The position numbers were made by a program, and so were the translations under genes. Positions 15,490 to 25,057 of a DNA stretch of 64,000 nucleotides are shown here, one piece after another (within the stretch, counting starts at the first letter, position 1; the number at the start of each line of letters is the position of its first letter). The stretch comes from Roseivivax jejudonensis. GTDB taxonomy: Bacteria > Pseudomonadota > Alphaproteobacteria > Rhodobacterales > Rhodobacteraceae. The stretch lies in NCBI RefSeq assembly GCF_900172265.1, contig NZ_FWFK01000004.1, positions 1-64,000 on the forward strand. The letters are read 5' to 3'. The notes beneath the pieces are model-generated. The model made no database searches. It was not told where the DNA came from and saw only the letters and a list, made by a program, of their open reading frames with translations.

Positions 15490-17859
15490 TCAGGCGGCCG
15501 CGGACGTGACCGCCGCGCCGGCACTCTGCTCCGACCAGGTGCCCCGGTGGTACCGGCGGCCGACCCGGCCGGCCTCGTCCATCGCCACGAGCGTCAGCCA
15601 CCCCCCGTCAAAGAGGGCGCGGACAGCCGGCTGACGCTCCAGCACGCGCCAGATCATGTCCTCCGGCGCCTCCACGGCAACGACCAGGCGCGCCGGAACG
15701 TGCCGGAGGGTGTCGCCATCGTGCACCGATTGACGCGGCAGCCCCGCCCGGAGCGGCCCGCCATTGCCCTCGAGCACGCCGATGCCGCCGACGACGTTGT
15801 GCAGGAGCTTGTTGCCCGCGCCGAACATGTCCGGCGCGACCGCCGAGCCGTGGTACTGCAGCGCGATCCAGCTCGCGACGACCACGGGGGCACTCAGGAT
15901 CAGCTCGAGCGTCTCGGCCTGCGTATCCTGCCGCCAATCGTAGTCATGCAGGAACACGCGACCGCCCAGATCGCGGCCGGCCGTCCGCGAACGGGGCGCC
16001 GCGATAAAGCCGTGACAGCCCGCGAGCCCCCATTCGGGCCGCAGTTCAGACCAGTCGCGCCCGCGCTGCGCCAGCGTTCCGGCCGATCCGCGCGGCAGTG
16101 CCTGCGCGCGTTCGGTCCGTGTCATCTGTCCGGCCGATGCCAGCGCCTGCCCCAGCCGGTCGAGCGCCGCTCGGTGGCTCGACGGAACCGCGTCAACGAA
16201 CAGCGTCACATCATCGGAGACGGTGTCATGCAGACCCGCGACAAAGCGCGTGCCGTCCGGGATCGTGATTCCGCGAAGGCCGAGCCCCGCCCGGACATCC
16301 GCATCGTTCAGGAGCGCCGCCAGCACGCGGGCGTTGACGTCGCCGGCAAAGCCGCCGCAGGCGCCGCACTGAAGCGCGCTTGCATGCGGCGCGTTGGCGA
16401 CCGTGGCGCCATGGCCGCAGATCAGGACGAGCGGCGCAAAGCCGTCGGTCAGGGACATCGCGCGCAAGACGCGCTCGGCCGCCGCGATCCGCTCGGCGCG
16501 CGGCAGGTCGAGCACGGGCGCGGGGTCCTGCGCCGAGGCTCCGACCACACCGAGCCCTTCGCGCAGGAGCTTCCCGACATACAGCGGCCCCGCGGCCTCG
16601 ACGAAGGCGAAGGCCGACACCGCCGCACGCTTGAACCGTCCCCAGGCGCGCACGGTCCGCAGCCGGACCCGCTCGCGCATGTCGTCCGCGTCGCCGGTGC
16701 CCGCCTGCGTGTCGAGCGCGGGCGACAGCAGGATCGGCGCGCGTGCCTCTGCAATGTCCGACGCATGCTGCCGATGCCGGACCGGGAGCCCGAAAAAGCC
16801 CGCGAAGCCGATCGTCCCGATCCCGGCATCCGCGGCCTCGAGCGCGCGCCGCAGGCGTTCGGATCGCACGTCGATGCAGAACGCCGCCTGGATCGCCGGC
16901 CGTTGCGCCGGCCCGGCCTCGACCTTCTCCTCGGCCAGCGTATCGGCAAGGCGCCGCTCCACGCTCCGATCCACGGCCTCTTGCAGGGCAGCATCGCGCG
17001 CCAGATCCGGATCGATCTCGACCGGCCGCGCGTAATCGGCCTTTGCCGCGTCCCACGCCGCCTTGCACGCCGCGGAGCCCGAACCGAGCAGCGCAGCCTC
17101 CCACGCGAGGCGCACGGTCAACAGCTCGAAGAGGGTTGTGTCCCGTCCACCGTCGCGCTCGGCGATCCAGCCGAGATGCCGCGCGTACTGCGCCCACCCC
17201 GAGAGAGTGACGAGAAGGCGGTGGAAATAGAGCGGCGCAGCCGCGGACGTCAGATCGAGCGCGTTGCACGCCTCCGCAAAGGCGGTGCGCGCGTCGACCG
17301 GCATCGCCGCGATGCGCGCCGCGAACCCGGTGAGACCGGCGATGCCCGGCGTCAGGTCACGGCTGGCATACGCCCGCCACGAAGCCCAGGCGCCGGCGTC
17401 GGGCGCCGGCCAGAACGCCTGTCCCCGGTCGAATTGCGCGCCGGCCCAATGGCCGATGCGGTCATCGACGAAGGCCGGCCAGTCGATGCCATCCTCCCGC
17501 TGCGCGAGGTCGGCAACGGTCGGAAGCGGTTGCTGCGGCCCGGCCGCGTGCCGCGCGGCGCGGATCAGCTCACCTTCGTCGATCCCGTGGGCCGCCGCCG
17601 CATCCGACACATCGTCCGGTGTCACCGTGCCCGCCTCGATCATCTCGGCCATGTCCTCGCGCGGCAGGAACAGCCGGCCGGCGCCGACGCGGGCCATGCG
17701 CGCGGCCGCGATCGTGCGATCCTCGTCCGACTGTCCGAGCCAGGGATTGACCGCCACGGTCGCATCGAGCGGGAAGGCCGGCGGGATCTGCCGCATCGCG
17801 TCTTCGGCGGCCGCGAAGAGTTCGAGTGTCTGGCCGGGCCATGTCATGTGCGCGTTCAT
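15490..17859 (-). CDS. dabA: DabA, zinc-binding subunit of inorganic carbon uptake
   Basis: The 789-residue DUF2309 protein keeps the beta-carbonic-anhydrase-like metal site: C328-x-D330 (AAFCIDVRSE) and H483-x14-C498 (GHGATVANAPHASALQC), with the same spacing as the zinc ligands of Halothiobacillus DabA. In known DAB systems DabA hydrates CO2 to bicarbonate in the cytoplasm in one direction, driven by DabB. Its ATG overlaps the dabB stop (ATGA, 17856-17859), so both are coupled. Length is in the normal range. Confidence 0.93.
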   Translation of the reverse strand: MNAHMTWPGQTLELFAAAEDAMRQIPPAFPLDATVAVNPWLGQSDEDRTIAAARMARVGAGRLFLPREDMAEMIEAGTVTPDDVSDAAAAHGIDEGELIRAARHAAGPQQPLPTVADLAQREDGIDWPAFVDDRIGHWAGAQFDRGQAFWPAPDAGAWASWRAYASRDLTPGIAGLTGFAARIAAMPVDARTAFAEACNALDLTSAAAPLYFHRLLVTLSGWAQYARHLGWIAERDGGRDTTLFELLTVRLAWEAALLGSGSAACKAAWDAAKADYARPVEIDPDLARDAALQEAVDRSVERRLADTLAEEKVEAGPAQRPAIQAAFCIDVRSERLRRALEAADAGIGTIGFAGFFGLPVRHRQHASDIAEARAPILLSPALDTQAGTGDADDMRERVRLRTVRAWGRFKRAAVSAFAFVEAAGPLYVGKLLREGLGVVGASAQDPAPVLDLPRAERIAAAERVLRAMSLTDGFAPLVLICGHGATVANAPHASALQCGACGGFAGDVNARVLAALLNDADVRAGLGLRGITIPDGTRFVAGLHDTVSDDVTLFVDAVPSSHRAALDRLGQALASAGQMTRTERAQALPRGSAGTLAQRGRDWSELRPEWGLAGCHGFIAAPRSRTAGRDLGGRVFLHDYDWRQDTQAETLELILSAPVVVASWIALQYHGSAVAPDMFGAGNKLLHNVVGGIGVLEGNGGPLRAGLPRQSVHDGDTLRHVPARLVVAVEAPEDMIWRVLERQPAVRALFDGGWLTLVAMDEAGRVGRRYHRGTWSEQSAGAAVTSAAA

Positions 17860-19415
17860 TGGGTCGCTCCGGTCTTGGGGGTCCAGCGACCGGCGAACCG
17901 GTCCGAAACCGCGTTGAGGTAGAGGCCGTTCATCAGGTGCACGCGCAGTCCCGCCGCGGCCGGGTGCCCGGCCCAGAGCGGGAACGTCGTTTGCGCCACG
18001 GCGGCGACGGCGAAGCTCGCGAGCGCGAGGACGATCGTCGCCCAGATCAGACCGTCGGGTGGGGGTGGCGCCGGCAGCGTGCCGGCGGCCGCCCAGGTCG
18101 CGGCCTGCTGGAGGGCGAAATACGCGACGGTCGCGGCCACGGAGATCGCCACCGTGCGCCAGGCGAGCGCGCGCGGCGCGAGATCCGCAAGCCCCTGCGC
18201 GATCAGGTAGACGATTCCGAAAATCAGGATCGCGCCCAGCGCGACCGTCTGCGGCGGCTTCGTCAGGATCCCGAAAGCCAGCCCGACGACGACGTAGAGC
18301 CCGAGCGCGAGGCCAAAGGCCCGCGCCACCGCGCCGAGCTTCGGCACCGCGACAGGGCCGGGCCGGCGGATCGACAGTACGTCCGCCACGGCCCCGCCGG
18401 AGGCGAGGAAGGCGTGCGCCTTGTAAAGCGAATGCGCCACGATGTGCAGCAGCGCCAGCGGGAAGAGCGCGAGCCCGCACTGCAGCACCATGAACCCCAT
18501 CTGGGCGCAGGTGGACCAGGCCAGCGCCGTTTTGACCGCTGGCTGGGTCAGCGCGACTGCCGCCGCGACGAGCGCGCTGAACCCGCCGACGAGAGCGAGA
18601 AGCGCCAGCACGCCGGGCGTCGCGACAAGCACGTCGGCAAAGCGTATCAGGAGGAACCCGCCGGCGTTCACGACGCCGGCATGCAGCAGCGCGGACACCG
18701 GCGTCGGGGCCTCCATCACCTCGGTCAGCCAGCCGTGAGTCGGCACGAGCGCCGACTTGAAGACCGCCGCCAGCGCGAGCAGGAGCGCCGCCAGCCACAG
18801 CAGCCCGGGCCCCTCTCCTCGCTCGGCCGCCGCGTTGATCGCCGCAATATCGGAGGTGCCGAACCCGGTGATCAGGATGCCGGTCGCGATCAGCAGCGCT
18901 GCGCTCGCGACGAGCCCGCTCAACGCCTTCTTGCGGGCGGCGCGGCGCGCGCGCGGCCGCTCGGGGTAGAACAGCAGCAGGCGATGCAGTGTGAACCCGG
19001 TCGCGACCCAGCCAAAGGCGAGTTGCACCACGTTGCCCGCGCCGACGAGCAGCAGCACGCACGCGATCGTCGCGGCCATCCATGCCATGAAGGCCGGCTG
19101 TTGCGCCTCGCCATCCAGCGCCACGCGCGAGAACCTCAGGACGATCCAACCGACGAAGGCCACCGTCAGCGTCATCGCGACGCTCACGATGTCGATGCGC
19201 GCTGACAGCCCGACCGAGAACACACCGAGAAGCGCGCTCGTCGAAGGGCCGGACAGCGCGAGGTCGATCGTGGCGAGCGCCCCGATCGCCAGCGCGACGA
19301 GCGCCGCCGCCTCGGGCAGCCGCAGGTGCCAGGACGCGCGGGCGGGCGGCGACAGGACCATCGCGAGGGCCGAAGCGGCCAGCACGATCGGGGCAAGCAG
19401 GAGCAGGACACTCAT
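17856..19415 (-). CDS. dabB: DabB, proton/cation-channel subunit of inorganic carbon uptake
   Basis: A 519-residue NuoL/MrpA-like membrane protein with about 13-14 hydrophobic segments. The proton-channel core is visible in KSALVPTHGWLTEVMEAPTPVSALLHAG and in QPAVKTALAWSTCAQMGFM followed by HIVAHSLYKAHAFL. It lacks the long lateral helix of NuoL, and pairing with dabA identifies it. It couples the ion gradient to CO2 hydration by DabA. The start at 19415 gives a hydrophobic N-terminus. Divergent from a LysR gene. Confidence 0.92.
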   Translation of the reverse strand: MSVLLLLAPIVLAASALAMVLSPPARASWHLRLPEAAALVALAIGALATIDLALSGPSTSALLGVFSVGLSARIDIVSVAMTLTVAFVGWIVLRFSRVALDGEAQQPAFMAWMAATIACVLLLVGAGNVVQLAFGWVATGFTLHRLLLFYPERPRARRAARKKALSGLVASAALLIATGILITGFGTSDIAAINAAAERGEGPGLLWLAALLLALAAVFKSALVPTHGWLTEVMEAPTPVSALLHAGVVNAGGFLLIRFADVLVATPGVLALLALVGGFSALVAAAVALTQPAVKTALAWSTCAQMGFMVLQCGLALFPLALLHIVAHSLYKAHAFLASGGAVADVLSIRRPGPVAVPKLGAVARAFGLALGLYVVVGLAFGILTKPPQTVALGAILIFGIVYLIAQGLADLAPRALAWRTVAISVAATVAYFALQQAATWAAAGTLPAPPPPDGLIWATIVLALASFAVAAVAQTTFPLWAGHPAAAGLRVHLMNGLYLNAVSDRFAGRWTPKTGATQ

Positions 19416-19493
19416 CGAAGACCTCCGGTTCTGGATCTCCGGTCGATGTAGCGACAGGCTCAAATCAGGAAAAATACATTGTCTCGAACCAAA

Positions 19494-19512
19494 CGTTCCA
19501 TTTAATAGAACG
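19494..19512. promoter_or_regulatory. Candidate LysR binding site for dabBA
   Basis: CGTTC-CATTTAATA-GAACG is a 5-9-5 inverted repeat with an A/T-rich centre. It lies 2 bases upstream of the LysR start and 79 bases upstream of dabB, and contains a T-N11-A core. This is where a LysR protein controlling itself and a divergent operon would bind. Confidence 0.55.
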
Positions 19513-19514
19513 AC

Positions 19515-20393
19515 ATGCGTCTCAACTATCATCACCTCAGGTATTTCCAGGAGGTCGCCCGCGAGGGAAATCTGACGCGCGCGGCAGCGCGGTTGAACCT
19601 GTCACAATCGGCGCTGTCGACGCAGATCCGCACGCTGGAAGAACGTCTCGGCCACGCGCTGTTCGAACGCACCGGTCGGGCCATGACGCTGACCGAGGCG
19701 GGACGGATCGCCCTCGATCACGCGCAGCGGATCTTCGACGTGGGCGACGATCTGGTCGCCACCCTGACGGCGAGCGGCGCGGCGAGCGCGCCGTTGCGGG
19801 TGGGCGCGCTCTCGACCCTTTCCCGCAACTTCCAGCTGCGTTTCCTGCGGCCCGCTCTCGGCTCCGGCGGCGAGCTTGTCCTGTCGTCCGGAAACAGCCA
19901 GTCCCTTCTGCGCGCCCTCGAGGACCTCGCCCTCGACGTGGTGCTGCTCACCGATCCGCCGCCGCGCGACGCCTTTCCCGATCTCGTGGCGCACCGGCTC
20001 GCCGAACAGCCGGTCGGGCTGCACGGCACGGCCCGACGGCTCGCGCATGACAGCCTTGCGGATCTGCTTTCCGCAGAGCCGGTGATCCTGCCGACCGAGA
20101 GTTCGATCCGTACGGGCTTCGACAGTCTCGTGGCGCGGCTGGGCGTCACGCCGCGGATCGCGGCCACGGTCGACGACATGGCGATGGTTCGCCTCCTGGC
20201 GCGGGACGACGTGGGCCTTGCGATCACGCCGGCCGTGGTCCTCGCGGACGAACTGGCGCAGGGGCTGCTGGCGACCGCGCCGTTCCCGCTCGACATCGTC
20301 GAGAGCTTCTACGCCGTCACGGCCCCCCGGACCTTTCCGCATCCCGTGCTGGGACAGCTTCTCGATCTTTCGATCGACGCGCAGGACGGGTGA
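19515..20393 (+). CDS. LysR-family regulator divergent from dabBA
   Basis: The 292-residue protein has the standard LysR N-terminus (MRLNYHHLRYFQEVAREGNLTRAAARLNLSQSALSTQIRTLEERLG) followed by a periplasmic-binding-like effector domain (from about residue 92, APLRVGALSTLSRNFQLRF). The N-terminal style resembles NhaR/CbbR-like LysRs. Together with the divergent layout it is the probable regulator of dabBA, perhaps answering inorganic carbon or a related metabolite; that is inference. Confidence 0.87.
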   Translation: MRLNYHHLRYFQEVAREGNLTRAAARLNLSQSALSTQIRTLEERLGHALFERTGRAMTLTEAGRIALDHAQRIFDVGDDLVATLTASGAASAPLRVGALSTLSRNFQLRFLRPALGSGGELVLSSGNSQSLLRALEDLALDVVLLTDPPPRDAFPDLVAHRLAEQPVGLHGTARRLAHDSLADLLSAEPVILPTESSIRTGFDSLVARLGVTPRIAATVDDMAMVRLLARDDVGLAITPAVVLADELAQGLLATAPFPLDIVESFYAVTAPRTFPHPVLGQLLDLSIDAQDG

Positions 20394-20603
20394 GCGGCCC
20401 CGGCCTGCACCACGAAGGCAGTGCTTCGCGCCTGACCCGCGGGCCCATCGGCACGTCCGCCGGCCCGCGCACGGGTCGCTGCGGTTCGCGGCAATGCCCC
20501 GCCCGACCAGCGACCCGAGAGGTACAAGACCACCTCCGAAGACGCGACGCCGGGATCGCCGACTCCCGCCTCGGAACGCCTCGCGTGCCGGGCCGCGCCC
20601 GCG

Positions 20604-23600
20604 TCAGAGGAACAGGAAATCCTCCACGCCCAGTTGCGCCGCGGTGACCCCGGAAACGAGGATCGTCTGCCCCTGGTAGGACATGCTGACCCCGAACCCG
20701 CCCTCGACGACCGTGTCCACGATATCGAGGGAGTCGACCCGGCCCTGCAGTCCCGACCCGGGCGCGTTCGGCACGTCGGACAGGCGGAAGGAGTCGAGCC
20801 CGTCCTCGAACCCGCGCACGATGTCCGTCTCGCCCGGCTCGCCCTCCAGCCAGACGAAGACGTCCGCGCCGGTATTGCCCTCGATCGTGTCGTTGCCGGG
20901 GCCGCTGTTGATCGTGTCGTTGCCCGCGCCACCACTGATGAAGTCGTCGCGGCCGCCACCGGCGAGGAAGTCGTTGCCGGTGCCGCCGGAGATGGTGTCG
21001 TCGCCCTCGCCGCCGCCGACGAGATCATTGCCCGCACCGGCCGAGATCGTGTCGCGCCCGGCCCCGCCGCCCAGGCTGTCGTTGCCGTCGCCGCCGATCA
21101 CGGTGTCGGTGCCCAGAGACCCGCCCATCGTGTCGTCGCCGGCCCCGCCGGTCACCGTGTCGCTGCCCTGCCCGGCGGCGAGAACGTCGTCGCCGATGCC
21201 GCCATCGATACGGTCGTCATCGAGACCGCCGCCGATCGTGTCGTCGCCGTTGCCGCCCAGCAGCGTGTCGTTGCCCGCACCGCCGCCGAGGCTGTCGTTG
21301 CCATCGCCGCCGTCGACGCTGTCGTTGCCGTCCGAGCCGCCCATCGTGTCATTTCCGGCCTGACCCAGCATCGTGTCGTTGCCGTTCTGTCCGAACAGGG
21401 CGTCGTTCCCGGCACCGCCGCGCAAGAGATCGTTGCCGTTGCCTCCGAGCAGCGTGTCGTCGCCGCCGGCCCCGTCGATCCTGTCGTTGCCGCCCAGTCC
21501 GTCGATCAGGTCGTCCCGCGGCCCGCCGACGATCGAGTCCGCGCCGTTCGTCGCCGCCGCGGGCAGGACGCGGCCGGCACTCTCGATGACGGATTCCGCG
21601 GCGCCGAGGCCGTCGGTGTAGCTGACCCGGACCGAGACCACCGCGCCGATATCGGCCGGCACGAGCGTGTAGGTGTCGCCCGTCGCCGATCCGATATCGC
21701 TGCCGTCGCGGCGCCACTGGATCGACAAAGGGCCGAGCCCGTTCGGATCATCGAAACCGGACAGGTCGAGCGACAGCGTCTGCCCGGCACGCGCGTCACC
21801 GAGGATTTCGATGTCGCCCGTCGGCGGAAGCTGGATCTGCGGCTGGCGGATCGTGCCGACGCCGATTGCGCCTGCGGTCCCGCCGGTCAGGGTCGGCGGC
21901 AGCGACGACAGCCCGAGCACGAACGTCTCCGTGCCCTCGCCCGCGTTGCCGTCGGATCGGATCGTCACGTTGACCGCCGCCTCCGTCTGGCCGGGCCGGA
22001 ACGTGAGCGTGCCGGACGTGGCGGTGTAGTCGCTTCCCGCCGACGCGCTGATATTCGATGTCGCGTAACCGATCGTCGTGTTGGTGTCGAAGGGCCGCGA
22101 CAGCCGGACCTCGAAGGTCGCGGTCGCGGTGCCCGAGAGCGGCTCCGTCACCACGACGTCCGAGACATGGATCGCACGGTCGAGTCCGACCGCGTCGTCA
22201 TCGAGGATGAACGCCGCCTCCTCCAGCACCGGGACGCCGCCGGCCAGGACCGCACCGCTCGGCGAGAACAGCTCGATCTCGAACGACTCGTCGGCCTCGT
22301 TTTCGTTGTCGCTCCGCACGCGCGGCGAAATCGTCTTGGACGTCTCGCCGGGGGCGAAGGTCAGCGTGCCGGACGTGTCGGGAAAGTCGGTGTCTTCGGT
22401 CGCGGTGCGCCCCGCGCTGCGATACTGCACCGTAACCGTGTCGAGAGAGGGCTCGGACAACGTGACCACGAAATCGGCCCAGCCGCCGAAGCCCGAACCG
22501 ACCGACTCCTGCGCATCGCGCGACTGGATCGTCAGCGTCGGCAGGCCCGCCGCGCCGTCATCGTCGAGGATGAGCGCCCGGCCGGTCGCGCCTGCGCCGC
22601 CATCGCCGAGCGTTCCGTTCGGCGTCACCGACAGCAGGAAGAACTCGGATGCCTCTGCCCGCGTGTCCCCGCGTACCGAAACATCGACATAGGCCCGCAG
22701 TTGGCCGGGCGCGAAGGTCACCGAGCCGGACGCGCCGGTGTAGTCGGACCCTGCGGTCGCGCTGCCGTTATGCGTCGCCCAGTCGAAGGTCTGTTCGCTC
22801 GCGACCGGCCGCGACAATGTCAGCTCGAAGCGCGCCGTCCGCGATCCGCCGTCCCCTTCGACGAGGACCGGCTCGGAGACCTGCAGGCTGCGCGACAGGC
22901 CGGGATCGTCGTCCTCGAGGATGAAGCCGGTTTCGCGCAGCACCTTGGCGCCGCCGGCGAACGTCGCGCCGGTGACGTCGAAATACTCGACGAAGAAGGC
23001 CTCGTCGTCCTCGATATCGTTGTCGCTGTCGACGCGGATCTCGAGCGACTTCGACGTCTCGCCCGGCGCGAAGGTCACCGTTCCGATCTCGCGCGGATAG
23101 TCGATCTGGCTCGTCGCCGTGGCTGGCAGCGTGCGATAGCCCACGGTCACGGCGTCGAGCGACGGCTCGGACAACGTGAGCGTGAAATCCAGCGTGCCGC
23201 CGAAACCCGAACCGACGGACTCCCGCACGAGCGCCGGCGCCGACGACAGGACGGGCAGCGCGCCGCCGTCATCGTCTAGGATCGTGGCCTCTCCGACCGC
23301 GCCCGCACCACCATCGGCGATCGCCGTGCTGGGGTTGACGACCAACTGGAAGCTCTCGGTCGGCTCGCGCGCGGTATCGCCCGACACCAAGACCTCCACC
23401 GTGGCGCTGGTCTGACCCGGCGCGAAGGTGACGGTGCCGCTTGTGCCCGTGAAATCGCTGCCCGCGCGGGCGCCGGCGTCCTGGGTCTCGTAGTCGAAGC
23501 TGAGCTCGGTGGTTGCCGGCCGCGACAGCGTCACCTCGAAGATCGCGCGCTGCGTGCCGCCATCGCCTTCCAGCAGGACCGGCGAAGACACGTGCAGCCC

Positions 23601-24683
23601 CCGGTCGAGCCCGACGCCATCGTCGTCGAGGATGAAGGCACCGGCGCGCAGCACCTTGGCCCCGCCCGCAAAGTCCGCTCCGGCGGCGTCGAAGAGCTCG
23701 AGCGAGAAGGACTCGTCCGCCTCGTCGATATTGTCGCTGTCCACCCGCACCGTCACGGTCTTCCACGTCTCTCCGGGGGCGAACGTCAGCGTGCCGTCGG
23801 TGAAGGGGTAGTCGATGTGCTGCTCGGCCGTTCCCTCGAGCGTGCGGTAGCCGACGCTCACCGCGTCGAAGGACGGCTCCGACAGCCGCACAACGAACGT
23901 GACCGTCCCGCCGAAGCCGGATCCGATCGATTCCGGCGCGCCGGTCGCCGTGAGCGACAGCGTCGGCCGCCCGCCGGGCGCATCGTCGTCGAGGATCGTG
24001 CCGACGCCGGTCGCACCGATGCCCCCATCCGCGACGCTGCTGTCGGTATCGACGACCAGCGCAAAGGTCTCGCTCGGTTCGCGCTGCGTGTCGCCCGACA
24101 CGTCGACGCGCACCTCGGTCGAGGTCTGGCCCGGCAGGAAGGTGACAGTGCCGGACGACGCCGTGTAATCCGACCCAGCGCGCGCCGTTCCGTTCACCGT
24201 CGCGTAGGAGAACGTCGTCAGCGATCCGTAGGCCTCCGAGATCGAGACATCGAACAGCGCTTCCCGCGTTCCGCCGTCGCCTTCCACGATCGTCGGGGAC
24301 GAGACGTAGAGCGCGCGATCGACGTCCGAGCCGTCGTCGTCGAGGATGAAGTTGGTGACCCGGAGCGACCGCACCCCGCCCGGCAGATCGGCGCCCACAG
24401 GGTCGAAGAACTCGACGACCACCGACTCGTCCGTCTCGACGTCGTTGTCGCTGTCGGCCCTGATCCCGAGGGTCTGAGAGGTATCGCCCGGGGCGAAGAC
24501 CAGAACGCCTTCTTCGCCTCGAATATCGATACCGACCAGTCCCGTGCCCGAGAACAGCCGATAGGGCACGAGAACCGTATCGAGTGCGGTTTCCGATAGC
24601 TCGACGACCCATTCGAGGGTGCCGCCGAAGCCGCTGCCAATGGATTCATCCGCCGGTGACGGCGCTATGGAAATGTCGGGCAC
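20604..24683 (-). CDS. Large secreted Calx-beta / RTX calcium-binding protein
   Basis: The 1359-residue protein has no Sec signal. Residues 1-954 hold eight Calx-beta domains in four alternating pairs: one type with the ESIGSGFGGT turn, the other with VEGDGGT. An Ig-like domain follows at about 955-1046 (LSIQWRRDGSDIGSATGDTY), then 25 in-register RTX nonapeptides (GGxGxDxLx type, 1047-1271) and an 88-residue C-terminal region ending in DFLFL, as in type I secretion substrates. The GTG at 24683 is preferred over a TTG 18 bases upstream because GAGGGAGG is well spaced before it. Likely a surface adhesin or matrix protein. No TolC/ABC exporter genes lie in the window. Confidence 0.9.
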   Translation of the reverse strand: MPDISIAPSPADESIGSGFGGTLEWVVELSETALDTVLVPYRLFSGTGLVGIDIRGEEGVLVFAPGDTSQTLGIRADSDNDVETDESVVVEFFDPVGADLPGGVRSLRVTNFILDDDGSDVDRALYVSSPTIVEGDGGTREALFDVSISEAYGSLTTFSYATVNGTARAGSDYTASSGTVTFLPGQTSTEVRVDVSGDTQREPSETFALVVDTDSSVADGGIGATGVGTILDDDAPGGRPTLSLTATGAPESIGSGFGGTVTFVVRLSEPSFDAVSVGYRTLEGTAEQHIDYPFTDGTLTFAPGETWKTVTVRVDSDNIDEADESFSLELFDAAGADFAGGAKVLRAGAFILDDDGVGLDRGLHVSSPVLLEGDGGTQRAIFEVTLSRPATTELSFDYETQDAGARAGSDFTGTSGTVTFAPGQTSATVEVLVSGDTAREPTESFQLVVNPSTAIADGGAGAVGEATILDDDGGALPVLSSAPALVRESVGSGFGGTLDFTLTLSEPSLDAVTVGYRTLPATATSQIDYPREIGTVTFAPGETSKSLEIRVDSDNDIEDDEAFFVEYFDVTGATFAGGAKVLRETGFILEDDDPGLSRSLQVSEPVLVEGDGGSRTARFELTLSRPVASEQTFDWATHNGSATAGSDYTGASGSVTFAPGQLRAYVDVSVRGDTRAEASEFFLLSVTPNGTLGDGGAGATGRALILDDDGAAGLPTLTIQSRDAQESVGSGFGGWADFVVTLSEPSLDTVTVQYRSAGRTATEDTDFPDTSGTLTFAPGETSKTISPRVRSDNENEADESFEIELFSPSGAVLAGGVPVLEEAAFILDDDAVGLDRAIHVSDVVVTEPLSGTATATFEVRLSRPFDTNTTIGYATSNISASAGSDYTATSGTLTFRPGQTEAAVNVTIRSDGNAGEGTETFVLGLSSLPPTLTGGTAGAIGVGTIRQPQIQLPPTGDIEILGDARAGQTLSLDLSGFDDPNGLGPLSIQWRRDGSDIGSATGDTYTLVPADIGAVVSVRVSYTDGLGAAESVIESAGRVLPAAATNGADSIVGGPRDDLIDGLGGNDRIDGAGGDDTLLGGNGNDLLRGGAGNDALFGQNGNDTMLGQAGNDTMGGSDGNDSVDGGDGNDSLGGGAGNDTLLGGNGDDTIGGGLDDDRIDGGIGDDVLAAGQGSDTVTGGAGDDTMGGSLGTDTVIGGDGNDSLGGGAGRDTISAGAGNDLVGGGEGDDTISGGTGNDFLAGGGRDDFISGGAGNDTINSGPGNDTIEGNTGADVFVWLEGEPGETDIVRGFEDGLDSFRLSDVPNAPGSGLQGRVDSLDIVDTVVEGGFGVSMSYQGQTILVSGVTAAQLGVEDFLFL
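20871..21545 (-). repeat. RTX nonapeptide tandem repeat, 25 units of 27 bp
   Basis: Twenty-five consecutive 9-residue units (GNDTLLGGN and variants) with no break in register. In the known RTX fold each pair of turns binds calcium outside the cell and drives folding after secretion. Repeats of this kind can change in number by slippage. Confidence 0.9.
21822..24683 (-). repeat. Four tandem ~714-bp Calx-beta pair units
   Basis: Protein residues 1-238, 239-475, 476-713 and 714-954 align as four copies of one two-domain unit, each closing with an acidic LDDD turn. The unit length is nearly constant (238, 237, 238, 241 residues), pointing to growth by duplication of domain pairs rather than single domains. 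Confidence 0.85.
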
Positions 24684-25057
24684 AGGCGGCCTCCCTCGCA
24701 ATCAATCGAACAATGCAGAAATCAGAGGCACATTGCTTACGTTGCGTCAACAATCATCGAAGCTTCGCCGGTGACGGGCTTTTCGCGACTTTCTCTCCGA
24801 CCGGCGCGGGATCCGCCCCGGCCATTCGATGCCGCGACCCGAAAAGCGTTTGGTTTCAATTGCGATCCGAAATTCGCAGCTTTGCACCACACGCAGGGCG
24901 TGTGATTGACCGCGCCAATTCACGCGTTTTGGAATGGCGGCCGGCGCCATCCATATTGTTCGGGATGCCCGGAACAGAGTATCTTGAGAAATCTCGCAAC
25001 GACCGGGATGAGACTGCGGGGCCGCTCCGTATACGCGGTAAACGGAGGGCTGGTGAC
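24684..25057. other. Intergenic between divergent genes
   Basis: 374 bases with no supported gene; it must contain the promoters of both the RTX gene (leftward) and the oxygenase/sigma operon (rightward). The left part is A/T-richer (CAATCGAACAATGCAGAAATC). Confidence 0.5.

Noticed and set aside
14884-17922. Plus-strand frame of 1012 codons over dabA
   Set aside because: Arginine/proline-rich antisense of dabA; no ribosome site or domain.
15490-19149. A 1219-codon minus frame read as one protein
   Set aside because: It is dabA extended upstream through a shadow frame of dabB; the true dabA start is the ATG at 17859 overlapping the dabB stop.
20871-21545. Tandem 27-bp units considered as a CRISPR-like or intergenic repeat
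   Set aside because: They are in-frame RTX codons without spacers; no CRISPR array or cas gene is present in the window.
20634-23279. Long plus-strand frame of 881 codons across the RTX gene
   Set aside because: Antisense shadow created by repeated GC-rich codons; valine/alanine/arginine-rich and without start signals.
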